From assembly GCA_900553835.1 (NCBI GenBank), contig USFF01000026.1, positions 1 through 10,595 on the forward strand: DNA of 10,595 nucleotides, in the 5' to 3' direction. Made by a program: the position numbers and the translations under genes. The notes below the pieces were generated by a model that had not been told where the DNA came from, made no database searches, and worked only from the letters and a program-made list of their open reading frames with translations. The DNA is from an uncultured Mycoplasmatota bacterium. GTDB taxonomy: Bacteria; Bacillota_I; Bacilli_A; RF39; UBA660. Positions 1 through 5,971 of this stretch are shown here, piece by piece. Each line of letters starts with the position of its first letter. Position 1 is the first letter of the stretch.

Positions 1-485
1 ATAGAGAAGTGGGAAGTGGAACATATAGCGCAACTGGTTCAGAATTCTATTATGCGACATATACAAGACTATATACAAACAAAACACCAACTTATAACTG
101 TGCAAATATTAAAGATGCATTTTCAGGAAGTAATAGTGAAGCAAAACTAATGTATCCAATAGGACTAATGACAGCAGATGAATTAGCATATGCTGGAGGA
201 AAAGTGAGCACAAATTTACCTAGTCCATATGCATGGTATTATCTAAATAGTGCAGGAGGAAGTATAACAGGAAGTAACTTGTGGTGGTCTTTGTCGCCTA
301 TGGACTGGAGTGGCAACTATTCGTACGTTTGGTACGTTAATGGTTCTAGCCGCCCGGGCAACCTCAACGGCTACAATGTGAACATTTCGAACGGTGTTCG
401 CCCCGCCATTTCTCTCAAATCAGATGCTATTTGGTCTTCAGGAGATGGAAGTCCAGAAAATCCTTACGAAATAGTTTATAATTAG
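1..485 (+). CDS. DUF6273-like C-terminal domain protein, 5'-truncated by the window edge
   Basis: The frame is open from base 3, so the GTG at 9 is only an internal valine and the true start lies outside the window. What remains is the C-terminal part of a domain I recognise as DUF6273-like. It shows TRLYTNKTPTYNCAN, then YPIGLMTADELAYAGG, then WWSLSP, then GVRPAISLK, and ends GDGSPENPYEIVYN. In gut Bacillota this domain often follows a type IV pilin-like N-terminus and is thought to be a C-type-lectin-like surface module; that is family knowledge, not visible here. The pilin-like gene at 2160 ends in what looks like the beginning of the same domain, so the missing N-terminus may resemble it. 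Codon use changes sharply at about 279: 6 of 92 codons before it end in C, against 19 of the next 46. No convincing terminator follows; a 5-bp repeat (agtac/gtact, 484-501) has no T-run. Confidence 0.75.
   Translation, partial: REVGSGTYSATGSEFYYATYTRLYTNKTPTYNCANIKDAFSGSNSEAKLMYPIGLMTADELAYAGGKVSTNLPSPYAWYYLNSAGGSITGSNLWWSLSPMDWSGNYSYVWYVNGSSRPGNLNGYNVNISNGVRPAISLKSDAIWSSGDGSPENPYEIVYN
279..419 (+). other. candidate DGR-type variable region inside the left-edge gene
   Basis: Bases 281-420 contain 72 G or C of 140 (51% by hand count), while the rest of the window is clearly AT-rich. The codons between WWSLSP and NGVRPAISLK are enriched for NNC: gac, ggc, aac, tac, agc, cgc, ctc. This is the pattern expected when AAC codons of a template repeat are copied with random substitution at adenines. 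Residues encoded there (Y, S, N, G, D, W, R, L) match the spectrum reachable from AAC or AAT. The conserved 3' part at 393-416 is rich in C and poor in A, as expected for the unmutated end of a variable region. No template repeat or reverse transcriptase is in the window, so the assignment is inference. Alternatives are a recombined foreign segment or cassette exchange among paralogues. Confidence 0.55.
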
Positions 486-511
486 TACAATATAAAGTAC
501 TTAAAAATATC

Positions 512-540
512 TTGACTTTAATAGTTAAATGTTTTATAAT
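512..540 (+). promoter_or_regulatory. sigma-A-type promoter for the T-box/glyS unit
   Basis: TTGACT at 512-517 and TATAAT at 535-540 are separated by 17 bases, a near-consensus vegetative promoter. Transcription should begin near 547, just ahead of the T-box leader. Confidence 0.85.
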
Positions 541-546
541 TTTAGT

Positions 547-671
547 ATGCAGTGAAGATGAGCGTGGAAAACTCGGAGCTATATATTAAGAGATGATTCT
601 TCTAGAATAAATTAGGTGGAACCGCTGGCTTGGGTATAAGCTAGTCCTAATATTTTAGAAGTTTTTATTTT
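547..671 (+). ncRNA. T-box leader (tRNA-Gly sensing) with terminator
   Basis: The antiterminator is directly readable. The outer helix is attagg 611-616 with cctaat 646-651. The bulge is TGGAACC 617-623, and the inner helix is gctggctt 624-631 with aagctagt 638-645. The TGGA of the bulge complements the UCCA end expected of bacterial tRNA-Gly, which fits the downstream glycyl-tRNA synthetase. A small upstream hairpin (aagag 588-592 with ttctt 597-601) could be stem III. A longer helix, 599-608 with 652-661, followed by T-rich 662-671, forms the terminator. Uncharged tRNA-Gly should favour read-through and so raise glyS expression when charged glycine is scarce. Stem I is unusually short; GGA triplets at 566-568 and 575-577 are candidate specifiers, but I cannot decide between them. 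Confidence 0.85.
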
Positions 672-683
672 AAGGAGGAAGAA

Positions 684-2063
684 ATGGAAAAAGATTTAAC
701 AATGGATAAGTTAGTTAACTTATGTAAACAATATGGATTTATATTTCAAGGAAGTGAAATATATGGAGGACTTGCTAATACTTGGGATTTTGGACCTATA
801 GGAGTAGAACTTAAAAAGAATATTAAGAATGCTTGGATGAAGAAATTTATTGAGGAAGATATTAATAATGTAGGGCTAGATTCTGCAATATTAATGAATC
901 CTAAGACTTGGGAAGCTAGTGGACATTTAAGTACATTTAGTGATCCTTTAATAGACTGCAAAGAATGTAAAACAAGGTGTAGAGCAGATAATTTAATTAA
1001 TGATTATACTTCTTCTAATTTAGGAGATAGTTTAACTAATGAAGAGAGAATTAACTATATTAAGGAAAATAAAGTACCTTGTCCTAAATGTGGTAAGAGT
1101 AATTTTACTGATATTAGAGAATTTAATTTAATGTTTAAGACATTCCAAGGAGTAACTGAAGACTCTAAAAATACGGTTTATTTAAGACCTGAAACTGCAC
1201 AAGGAATATTTGTTAATTTTATGAATGTTCAAAGAAGTATGAGACTTAAACTTCCATTTGGTATTGGACAAGTAGGTAAGAGTTTTCGTAATGAGATTAC
1301 ACCTGGTAACTTTATATTTAGGGTAAGAGAATTTGAACAAATGGAACTTGAATTCTTTTGTAAGCCAGGTACTGAACTTGATTGGTTTAATTATTATAAG
1401 AATAAGTGTAAAGATTTTTTACTTTCTTTAGGAATTAAAGAAGAAAATTTAAGACTTAGAGATCATGATAAAGAAGAGTTATCTTTTTATAGTAATGCTA
1501 CTACAGATATTGAATATAAATTTCCATTTGGATGGGGAGAGCTATGGGGTATAGCATCACGTACTAATTATGATTTAACAAGGCATATGGAAGTAAGTAA
1601 AGAGAAACTTGAGTATTTAGATCCTGAAACTAATGAGAAATATATTCCTTATGTAGTTGAGCCCTCACTTGGAGTAGAAAGATTATTTTTAACTATTTTA
1701 TGTAATAGTTATCATGAAGAGGCTTTAGCAGATGGAAGTACTAGAGAAGTTATGAAGTTTATTCCTTATCTAGCACCTTATAAAGTAGCAGTTTTACCTC
1801 TTGTTAAGAAACTTCATAGTGATAAAGCTATGGAAATATATAAGGAACTTTCTAAGAAATATTATACACTTTATGATGAAAGTGGTAATATAGGTAAGAG
1901 ATATAGAAGAAATGATGTAATAGGTGTTCCATTTTGCATTACAGTAGATGATGAAACTATTAATAACGGTACTGTTACTGTAAGAGATAGAGACACAATG
2001 GAGCAAATTACTTTAAAAATAGAAGATGTTAAATCTTATATTGATGAGAAGTTAGAATTTTAA
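684..2063 (+). CDS. glyS: glycine--tRNA ligase, single-chain dimeric (alpha2) type
   Basis: This class II aminoacyl-tRNA synthetase attaches glycine to tRNA-Gly in the cytoplasm. The 459-residue length and architecture match the alpha2 enzyme of Bacillota, archaea and eukaryotes, not the two-subunit GlyQ/GlyS form. Visible landmarks are the N-terminal YGFIFQGSEIYGG and WDFGPIG. CxxC pairs at residues 92/95 and 133/136 probably bind zinc. Motif 2 is FRNEITP (201-207) followed by RVREFEQME, and motif 3 is SLGVERLF (328-335). The C-terminal anticodon-binding domain runs from about 360, with LAPYKVAVLPL and a late VTVRDRDTMEQ. It looks intact. The start is fixed by aaggagg at 672-678, five bases before ATG; an in-frame ATG at 702 lacks such support. 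Expression is controlled by the T-box leader and ends at the hairpin overlapping the stop. Paralogue naming varies (glyS or glyQS). Confidence 0.97.
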   Translation: MEKDLTMDKLVNLCKQYGFIFQGSEIYGGLANTWDFGPIGVELKKNIKNAWMKKFIEEDINNVGLDSAILMNPKTWEASGHLSTFSDPLIDCKECKTRCRADNLINDYTSSNLGDSLTNEERINYIKENKVPCPKCGKSNFTDIREFNLMFKTFQGVTEDSKNTVYLRPETAQGIFVNFMNVQRSMRLKLPFGIGQVGKSFRNEITPGNFIFRVREFEQMELEFFCKPGTELDWFNYYKNKCKDFLLSLGIKEENLRLRDHDKEELSFYSNATTDIEYKFPFGWGELWGIASRTNYDLTRHMEVSKEKLEYLDPETNEKYIPYVVEPSLGVERLFLTILCNSYHEEALADGSTREVMKFIPYLAPYKVAVLPLVKKLHSDKAMEIYKELSKKYYTLYDESGNIGKRYRRNDVIGVPFCITVDDETINNGTVTVRDRDTMEQITLKIEDVKSYIDEKLEF

Positions 2064-2090
2064 TACAAGTAATATTACTTGTATTTTATT
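2062..2090 (+). terminator. intrinsic terminator of glyS
   Basis: A perfect 12+12 inverted repeat, aatacaagtaat 2062-2073 and attacttgtatt 2074-2085, begins inside the TAA stop codon and runs into T-rich sequence. As RNA it gives about a 10-bp stem with a 4-base loop. Confidence 0.85.
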
Positions 2091-2107
2091 ATGTACTAAA
2101 TAATAGA

Positions 2108-2137
2108 TTGACTTTTATTACCTTTTTGTTATATAAT
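2108..2137 (+). promoter_or_regulatory. sigma-A-type promoter of the pilin-like gene
   Basis: TTGACT at 2108-2113 and TATAAT at 2132-2137 have an 18-base spacer. The predicted start near 2144 gives a leader of only about 16 bases. The Shine-Dalgarno AGGAGG (2148-2153) lies close to the transcript's 5' end and overlaps the palindrome aggcgcct (2151-2158). Confidence 0.8.
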
Positions 2138-2159
2138 TATTTATAGTAGGAGGCGCCTT

Positions 2160-2774
2160 ATGAAGAACAAAAAAGGTTTTACTTTAACTGAAGTTATAAT
2201 TGTAATTGTGATAATAGGCGTGCTTATAAGTATATCTATTCCAAGTATAACTGCAATTAGGAAAAAAATGAATATTCGTTTATTTGAAGAAAAGAAAAAA
2301 GAAATTTTAACTGCTGCGGAGTTATATGCTAAAGATAAGGGTATAACTACTGATACTATGATTAAGGTTTATAATTTACTTGATGAAAAGTATTTAAAGA
2401 AAGATGTAAGTTCAAATAATGGTAATTGTAGTGGTAACCATACTGCTAACGGATGTATTATTAATCCTGTTGATGATACTAGTTTAAATGAAAAAAATAT
2501 TTTAATTAAGATAAGTGTTAAAAGTATAACTGCTGTATGGGAGGGAACACTAACTATATCAGACGCTACTGGACTTATTGATACTATTAAGGACAAGTTA
2601 AACTGCACTAGTGTTACTGAGAGTAAACCTTGTATGTATAATAAGGATAATCCAGATAATTATTTGTATTATAGTGGTATTATGTGGAGAATTCTTGGTG
2701 TATATAGTATTGATGGTAAAGAAGTAGCTAAATTAATATCAGATGATAATGTTACATGGGAAATAAGTGCTTAA
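2160..2774 (+). CDS. type IV pilin-like protein with truncated DUF6273-like C-terminus
   Basis: The 204-residue product starts with a class III (prepilin) signal. MKNKKG is followed by FTLTEV, so prepilin peptidase would cut after Gly6 and leave Phe at +1 and Glu at +5. The hydrophobic helix runs from about residue 12 to 33. A charged helix follows (about 35-60), then a globular part with cysteines at 90, 99, 149 and 158 that could form two disulphides. From about 163 it reads NPDNYLYYSGIMWRILGVY and then AKLISDDNVTW, which I recognise as the opening of the domain whose end is seen in the left-edge gene. The protein stops four residues later, and the last codons lie in the terminator stem. 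Either the lectin-like half was lost, or this is a naturally short minor pilin. Assembly and prepilin-peptidase genes are not in the window. ATG at 2160 is set by AGGAGG six bases upstream. Confidence 0.85.
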   Translation: MKNKKGFTLTEVIIVIVIIGVLISISIPSITAIRKKMNIRLFEEKKKEILTAAELYAKDKGITTDTMIKVYNLLDEKYLKKDVSSNNGNCSGNHTANGCIINPVDDTSLNEKNILIKISVKSITAVWEGTLTISDATGLIDTIKDKLNCTSVTESKPCMYNKDNPDNYLYYSGIMWRILGVYSIDGKEVAKLISDDNVTWEISA

Positions 2775-2790
2775 AAGCACTTTTAATTTT
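2765..2790 (+). terminator. intrinsic terminator enclosing the pilin-like stop codon
   Basis: aagtgc at 2765-2770 pairs with gcactt at 2777-2782, and TTTTAATTTT follows from 2781. The stop codon (2772-2774) sits in the loop, so the final residues are encoded by the terminator stem. Confidence 0.75.
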
Positions 2791-2803
2791 AAGAATTATA
2801 TAG

Positions 2804-2809
2804 TATAAT
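2804..2809 (+). promoter_or_regulatory. possible -10 element for der
   Basis: TATAAT at 2804-2809 lies 26 bases before the der start and downstream of the preceding terminator. No good -35 is found 16-18 bases upstream (the area reads ttttaa), so support is weak. Confidence 0.35.
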
Positions 2810-2835
2810 ATTTAACTTGTGAAAGGGGAATTACT

Positions 2836-4146
2836 ATGAGAAAAGGAACTATATGTTTAGTAGGAAAACCAAATGTAGGTAAAAGTACTTTGTTTAATAG
2901 ATTAGTAGGTAAAAAAATTAGCATTATTGAAGATACTCCAGGTGTTACAAGAGATAGAATTTATGCAAGTTCTAGTTTTAATGACATTCCATTTTACTTA
3001 ATAGATACTGGTGGTATTGATTTTAGTGAAGGAACATTTAATGAAGAAATTAAAGTACAAGTAGAAATAGGAATAAATGAAAGTGATACTATTATTTTTG
3101 TTCTTGATGGTAAAGAAGGAGTTACTAGTAATGATCTTTTAATAAGAGATATGCTTAGAAAGACAAACAAAAAAGTAATTGTTGCTATTAATAAAGTGGA
3201 TAATAAATTAACAGAAGAAAATATGTATGACTTTTATACATTAGGGTTTGATGAATATATAACTATATCTGCTGAACATAATATTGGAATAAATAAATTA
3301 ATGGAAGAAGCAACTAAGGATTTTATTCTTTATGATGAAGAAGAAGATAATAGATTAAAGTTTAGTGTAATAGGCAGACCTAATGTTGGTAAGTCTAGTT
3401 TAGTTAACGCTCTTTTAAATGAAGAAAGAGTTATAGTTAGTGATGTAGCAGGTACTACTAGAGATGCTATTGATACTACACTTGTTTATAATAAAAATGA
3501 ATATATTTTAATTGATACTGCAGGTTTAAGAAAAAAAGGTAAGATATATGAAAGTGTTGAAAAGTATAGTCTACTTAGAAGTATGCGTGCTATTGATAGA
3601 AGTGACGTATGCTTACTTGTTTTAAATGCGGAAGAAGGAATAATCGAGCATGATAAACATATAGCAGGATATGCTCTTGAGGCAGGTAAAGCAGTTGTTA
3701 TTGTTGTTAATAAATGGGATACTATAGAAAATAATAAAGATGAAGAATTGAAACTTTGGAAAAAGAAGATTAAAGATAATTTTGCTTTTATGCCTTATGC
3801 TAAAATATGTTTTTTAAGTGCTAAGACTAGAAAGAGAATTAGTACTTTAATGCCTTTAGTACTTGAAAGTTATGAGAATGCTACTAAAGAAATTAAAACT
3901 AGTATTATAAATGAAATAATACTTGATGCCTTTATAGAAACACCACCACCATCATATAAAGGTAAAAGACTTAAGATATATTTTACACACCAAAGTGGGG
4001 TTAAACCACCTAAATTTGATATAGAAGTAAATTCTAAAGGTTTAGTACACTTTAGTTATGAAAGATATTTAGAAAATAAGATAAGAAGTAATATTGATTT
4101 TTCTGGTACACCAATTATTTTAAACTTTAAAAATAAAGGCGAATAA
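2836..4146 (+). CDS. der: ribosome biogenesis GTPase Der (EngA)
   Basis: Der is an essential cytoplasmic GTPase with two tandem G domains that acts in late 50S subunit assembly. All expected motifs are visible in 436 residues, a normal family length. G domain 1 has GKPNVGKS (10-17), GVTRD (36-40), DTGG (57-60), NKVD (119-122) and SAE (145-147). G domain 2 has GRPNVGKSS (180-188), GTTRD (206-210), DTAG (227-230), NKWD (292-295) and SAK (328-330). A C-terminal KH-like domain from about 355 carries PPPSYKGKRLKIYF and RYLENKIR. A Shine-Dalgarno aaagggg at 2822-2828 precedes ATG 2836. The gene looks complete and is followed by a strong terminator whose loop contains the stop codon, so it is probably mainly monocistronic with some read-through into the next gene. 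Confidence 0.98.
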   Translation: MRKGTICLVGKPNVGKSTLFNRLVGKKISIIEDTPGVTRDRIYASSSFNDIPFYLIDTGGIDFSEGTFNEEIKVQVEIGINESDTIIFVLDGKEGVTSNDLLIRDMLRKTNKKVIVAINKVDNKLTEENMYDFYTLGFDEYITISAEHNIGINKLMEEATKDFILYDEEEDNRLKFSVIGRPNVGKSSLVNALLNEERVIVSDVAGTTRDAIDTTLVYNKNEYILIDTAGLRKKGKIYESVEKYSLLRSMRAIDRSDVCLLVLNAEEGIIEHDKHIAGYALEAGKAVVIVVNKWDTIENNKDEELKLWKKKIKDNFAFMPYAKICFLSAKTRKRISTLMPLVLESYENATKEIKTSIINEIILDAFIETPPPSYKGKRLKIYFTHQSGVKPPKFDIEVNSKGLVHFSYERYLENKIRSNIDFSGTPIILNFKNKGE

Positions 4147-4163
4147 CATAGTTCGCCTTTTTT
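4135..4163 (+). terminator. intrinsic terminator of der
   Basis: aaaggcgaa 4135-4143 pairs perfectly with ttcgccttt 4152-4160 around an 8-base loop that begins with the TAA stop. Six Ts (4158-4163) complete the signal. Confidence 0.9.
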
Positions 4164-4165
4164 CA

Positions 4166-4186
4166 TATAATAATGTAGGTGATAAT
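4166..4186 (+). promoter_or_regulatory. compact -10/Shine-Dalgarno module, copy 1
   Basis: TATAAT (4166-4171), two bases, then TGTAGGTGAT (4174-4183), three bases, then ATG. If the -10 is used, transcription would begin near 4177-4178, right at AGGTGAT. The -35 position reads ataaca, far from consensus. The related unit upstream of the minus-strand regulator has a good -35. Confidence 0.5.
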
Positions 4187-4423
4187 ATGAGGGAAGATCT
4201 ATTTGATAAGATAGAAAAGAAAACTAAGGTAGGAAAGGATACTATTATAAAACTTGCTAGAGAACTACAAGATGGAGACTTTAAAAATGAAGATACTTTA
4301 AGAAATATTATTAGTGAAATAAGTACTATTACAGGTAAAGAAGTAACTAAAGAAAAAGAAGATAAAATAATAAATATGGTTATCAATGATAAAGTACCAA
4401 AAGATATAGATAAGTATGTTTAG
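4187..4423 (+). CDS. SpoVIF-like small protein
   Basis: This 78-residue soluble, charged, probably all-helical protein lines up from memory with the stage VI sporulation protein F family of Bacillus. It shares FDKIEKKTKVGKDTIIKLA near the start, then ELQDGDFKNEDTLRNII, and ends with KEVTKEKEDKIINMVIND. In Bacillus subtilis SpoVIF is a late forespore/coat-related factor. Relatives occur widely in low-GC Bacillota, and their role outside sporulation is unknown, so I do not assign sporulation to this organism. No membrane segment or signal is present. The start is fixed by AGGTGAT at 4177-4183. It sits between der and the deacylase gene and has its own terminator. Confidence 0.7.
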   Translation: MREDLFDKIEKKTKVGKDTIIKLARELQDGDFKNEDTLRNIISEISTITGKEVTKEKEDKIINMVINDKVPKDIDKYV

Positions 4424-4448
4424 GACTAGAAAAAAGTCCTATTTTTTT
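4422..4448 (+). terminator. intrinsic terminator after the SpoVIF-like gene
   Basis: aggact 4422-4427 pairs with agtcct 4435-4440 and is followed by seven Ts (4442-4448). The stem begins inside the TAG stop codon. Confidence 0.85.
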
Positions 4449-4449
4449 G

Positions 4450-4472
4450 TATAATTAATGTAGGTGATAAGT
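4450..4472 (+). promoter_or_regulatory. compact -10/Shine-Dalgarno module, copy 2
   Basis: TATAAT (4450-4455), three bases, TGTAGGTGAT (4459-4468), four bases, ATG at 4473. The -10 abuts the T-run of the preceding terminator, and no good -35 is seen. The GTG inside this Shine-Dalgarno (4464) is not the start. Confidence 0.5.
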
Positions 4473-4940
4473 ATGAGTTTAATTAAAGTAAAAGAATATT
4501 TAAAGAAGTATAATTATGATGATAAAATAATGGAGTTTGATTTATCTACTGCAACAGTAGAAGAAGCTAGCAGAGAACTTAAATGTACTCCAGGAGAAAT
4601 TGCTAAAAGTTTATCTTTCATAGTCAATGATGATGTGATAGTTATTGTAGTAAAGGGAGATAATAAAATAGACAATCATAAATTTAAAGAAACTTTTCAT
4701 GTAAAAGCTAAAATGATAGATAGAGATAGTGTTGAAGAGTTAACTGGACATATTCCAGGTGGTGTTTGTCCATTTGGACTTAATGATAACGTAAAAGTAT
4801 ATCTTGATATATCACTTAAAAAATATGAATATGTTTATCCTGCATGTGGAAGTGCAAACTCTGCTATAAAGTTATCTATACCAGAGTTAGAAAAACTATC
4901 TAATTATGTTAAATGGGTAGATGTTACTAAAGAAGTATAG
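4473..4940 (+). CDS. YbaK/EbsC (ProX-type) aminoacyl-tRNA deacylase
   Basis: The 155-residue product belongs to the YbaK/aminoacyl-tRNA-synthetase-associated domain family. These are free-standing trans-editing enzymes that hydrolyse misacylated tRNAs such as Ala- or Cys-tRNA-Pro in the cytoplasm. Visible family features are EIAKSLSFIV (42-51) with the conserved Lys45, TGHIPGGVCPFG (91-102), VYLDISLKKYEYVYPACGS and NSAIKLSIPEL. Length is normal for a single-domain member. Exact substrate specificity (YbaK-like Cys against ProX-like Ala) cannot be told from the sequence. I place the start at ATG 4473: the upstream in-frame GTG at 4464 lies inside the Shine-Dalgarno AGGTGAT. The downstream small gene follows after 42 bases with no clear terminator between, so the two may be cotranscribed. 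Confidence 0.88.
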   Translation: MSLIKVKEYLKKYNYDDKIMEFDLSTATVEEASRELKCTPGEIAKSLSFIVNDDVIVIVVKGDNKIDNHKFKETFHVKAKMIDRDSVEELTGHIPGGVCPFGLNDNVKVYLDISLKKYEYVYPACGSANSAIKLSIPELEKLSNYVKWVDVTKEV

Positions 4941-4982
4941 AATATTCAATTGTTGGGAAATATATAACTAGAGGAGAAGCAT

Positions 4983-5408
4983 ATGAGTAAGAAATATATT
5001 TTAATTGCTATACTTATTTTATTACTAGGAGGAGTTATATTTTCAATAATGGAAAAGAGTTTTGAAAAGAAAGATTTTAATAAGTTTAATGAAATAAAAA
5101 CTTTAGTTACAAAGGCAGAAAGCATAACAGTAGAAAGTAATGTAGATGGTAAATATGAGTTAATAAATGATATTTTTGATAAAGATAAAATAGAAAGTAT
5201 TACTAGTGTACTTAGTAATTCTTCTTTAGATAAAAATTATAAAGTAATAGATAAAGCTAGAAAATATTCTAAGTATCATTTAATAGTTAAAACTAATAAT
5301 GAAAATATAGATTTTTATTTAGATGATGATTATGTCTTAGTTAATGGTAAATACTTAAAAATTAATTTAGAAAAAGAAAAAATAATAGACATAATAAAGG
5401 GGCTTTAA
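4983..5408 (+). CDS. membrane-anchored protein of unknown function
   Basis: I do not recognise this 141-residue protein. MSKK is followed by a single hydrophobic segment at about residues 5-22 (YILIAILILLLGGVIFSI). No lipobox cysteine follows, so it looks like an N-terminal membrane anchor or an uncleaved signal with the rest outside the cell. The remainder is hydrophilic, lysine- and aspartate-rich, with alternating polar and hydrophobic beta-like stretches (YHLIVKTNNENIDFYLDDDY) and no cysteine. Start ATG 4983 is supported by gaggag at 4971-4976. It probably shares a transcript with the deacylase gene. It ends tail-to-tail with the tetR-type gene: the two coding regions overlap by four bases at their stop codons and share a hairpin terminator. 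Confidence 0.8.
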   Translation: MSKKYILIAILILLLGGVIFSIMEKSFEKKDFNKFNEIKTLVTKAESITVESNVDGKYELINDIFDKDKIESITSVLSNSSLDKNYKVIDKARKYSKYHLIVKTNNENIDFYLDDDYVLVNGKYLKINLEKEKIIDIIKGL

Positions 5409-5420
5409 GCCTCTTTTATT
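5396..5420. terminator. bidirectional terminator between convergent genes
   Basis: aaaggggct 5396-5404 pairs with agcctcttt 5408-5416 (one G-T pair) around the loop tta. T-rich sequence follows on the plus strand (to 5420), and A-rich sequence precedes it (T-rich on the minus strand). Both stop codons fall in or next to the loop. Confidence 0.75.
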
Positions 5421-5971
5421 ATGTCTTCTGGTATTAAATATTCAATATATTTTAACATATCTTCTTTAGAATACTTCTTACTACTTAAGTATTCTATTCC
5501 TAAAGAAACAATCCCACCTAAATAGAATTTAGTTATTATTTCATTTGGAATAACTTTATTATATTCTTCATCACTTTCAAGTCTTGTATTTATATCCTTT
5601 TGAATAGCATCTAATATTATATCTATAACTATACTATTTCTATTATGTATTAAAATAGCATAGTAGATATCTTTCTTTTCATCAATATGATCAAGTAATA
5701 ACTCTATTAAAAGAGTAAAATATTCTCTTGTATTAACACTATTTGAATTAGTATTTAAAGAAGTAAATAAATTATTTTTTAAAGCAGTTATAAGTTCTAA
5801 AAATAATTCATATTTATCACTATAATGACTATAAAAAGTAGATCTATTTATTAATGCTTCTTTACATATATCACTTACTTTTATTTCTTCAAAACTTTTT
5901 TCTTTCATTAGATTTGTTAATGTTTCATATAAAACTTTACGAGTTTTAGTAATTCTTAAATCTTCTTTCAT
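5405..5971 (-). CDS. TetR/AcrR-family transcriptional regulator
   Basis: The 188-residue product has a TetR-type N-terminal DNA-binding domain. KTRKVLYETLTNLMKEKSFE leads into the helix-turn-helix IKVSDICKEALINRSTFYSHYSDKYELF (about residues 30-57), with the hallmark TFYSHYSDK in the recognition region. The rest is an all-helical ligand/dimerisation domain with no recognisable subclass. TetR proteins usually repress neighbouring or divergent efflux genes and release DNA on binding a small molecule. The divergent MMPL-type exporter 178 bases away is the obvious target, with autoregulation likely. I set the start at ATG 5971, because the in-frame GTG at 5980 lies within the Shine-Dalgarno AGGTGAT. 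The ligand is unknown. Confidence 0.92.
   Translation of the reverse strand: MKEDLRITKTRKVLYETLTNLMKEKSFEEIKVSDICKEALINRSTFYSHYSDKYELFLELITALKNNLFTSLNTNSNSVNTREYFTLLIELLLDHIDEKKDIYYAILIHNRNSIVIDIILDAIQKDINTRLESDEEYNKVIPNEIITKFYLGGIVSLGIEYLSSKKYSKEDMLKYIEYLIPEDIIKEA

Noticed and set aside
9..11. GTG at 9 as a gene start
   Set aside because: The frame is open to the window edge and the product matches the middle of a known domain, so this is an internal codon of a truncated gene.
279..419. GC-rich block as an inserted mobile element
   Set aside because: It stays in frame within a conserved domain, has no terminal inverted repeats or target duplication, and encodes the expected domain residues.
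484..501. Hairpin agtac/gtact after the left-edge gene as a terminator
   Set aside because: It has only five base pairs, a mostly A-T stem and no T-run after it.
746..961. Minus-strand open frames opposite glyS, the pilin-like gene, der and the exporter gene
   Set aside because: They lie opposite strongly supported genes, lack ribosome-binding sites and encode no recognisable protein; they reflect AT-rich codon shadowing.
4464..4472. Upstream GTG start for the YbaK-type gene
   Set aside because: The GTG is part of the Shine-Dalgarno AGGTGAT; ATG 4473 is correctly spaced from it.
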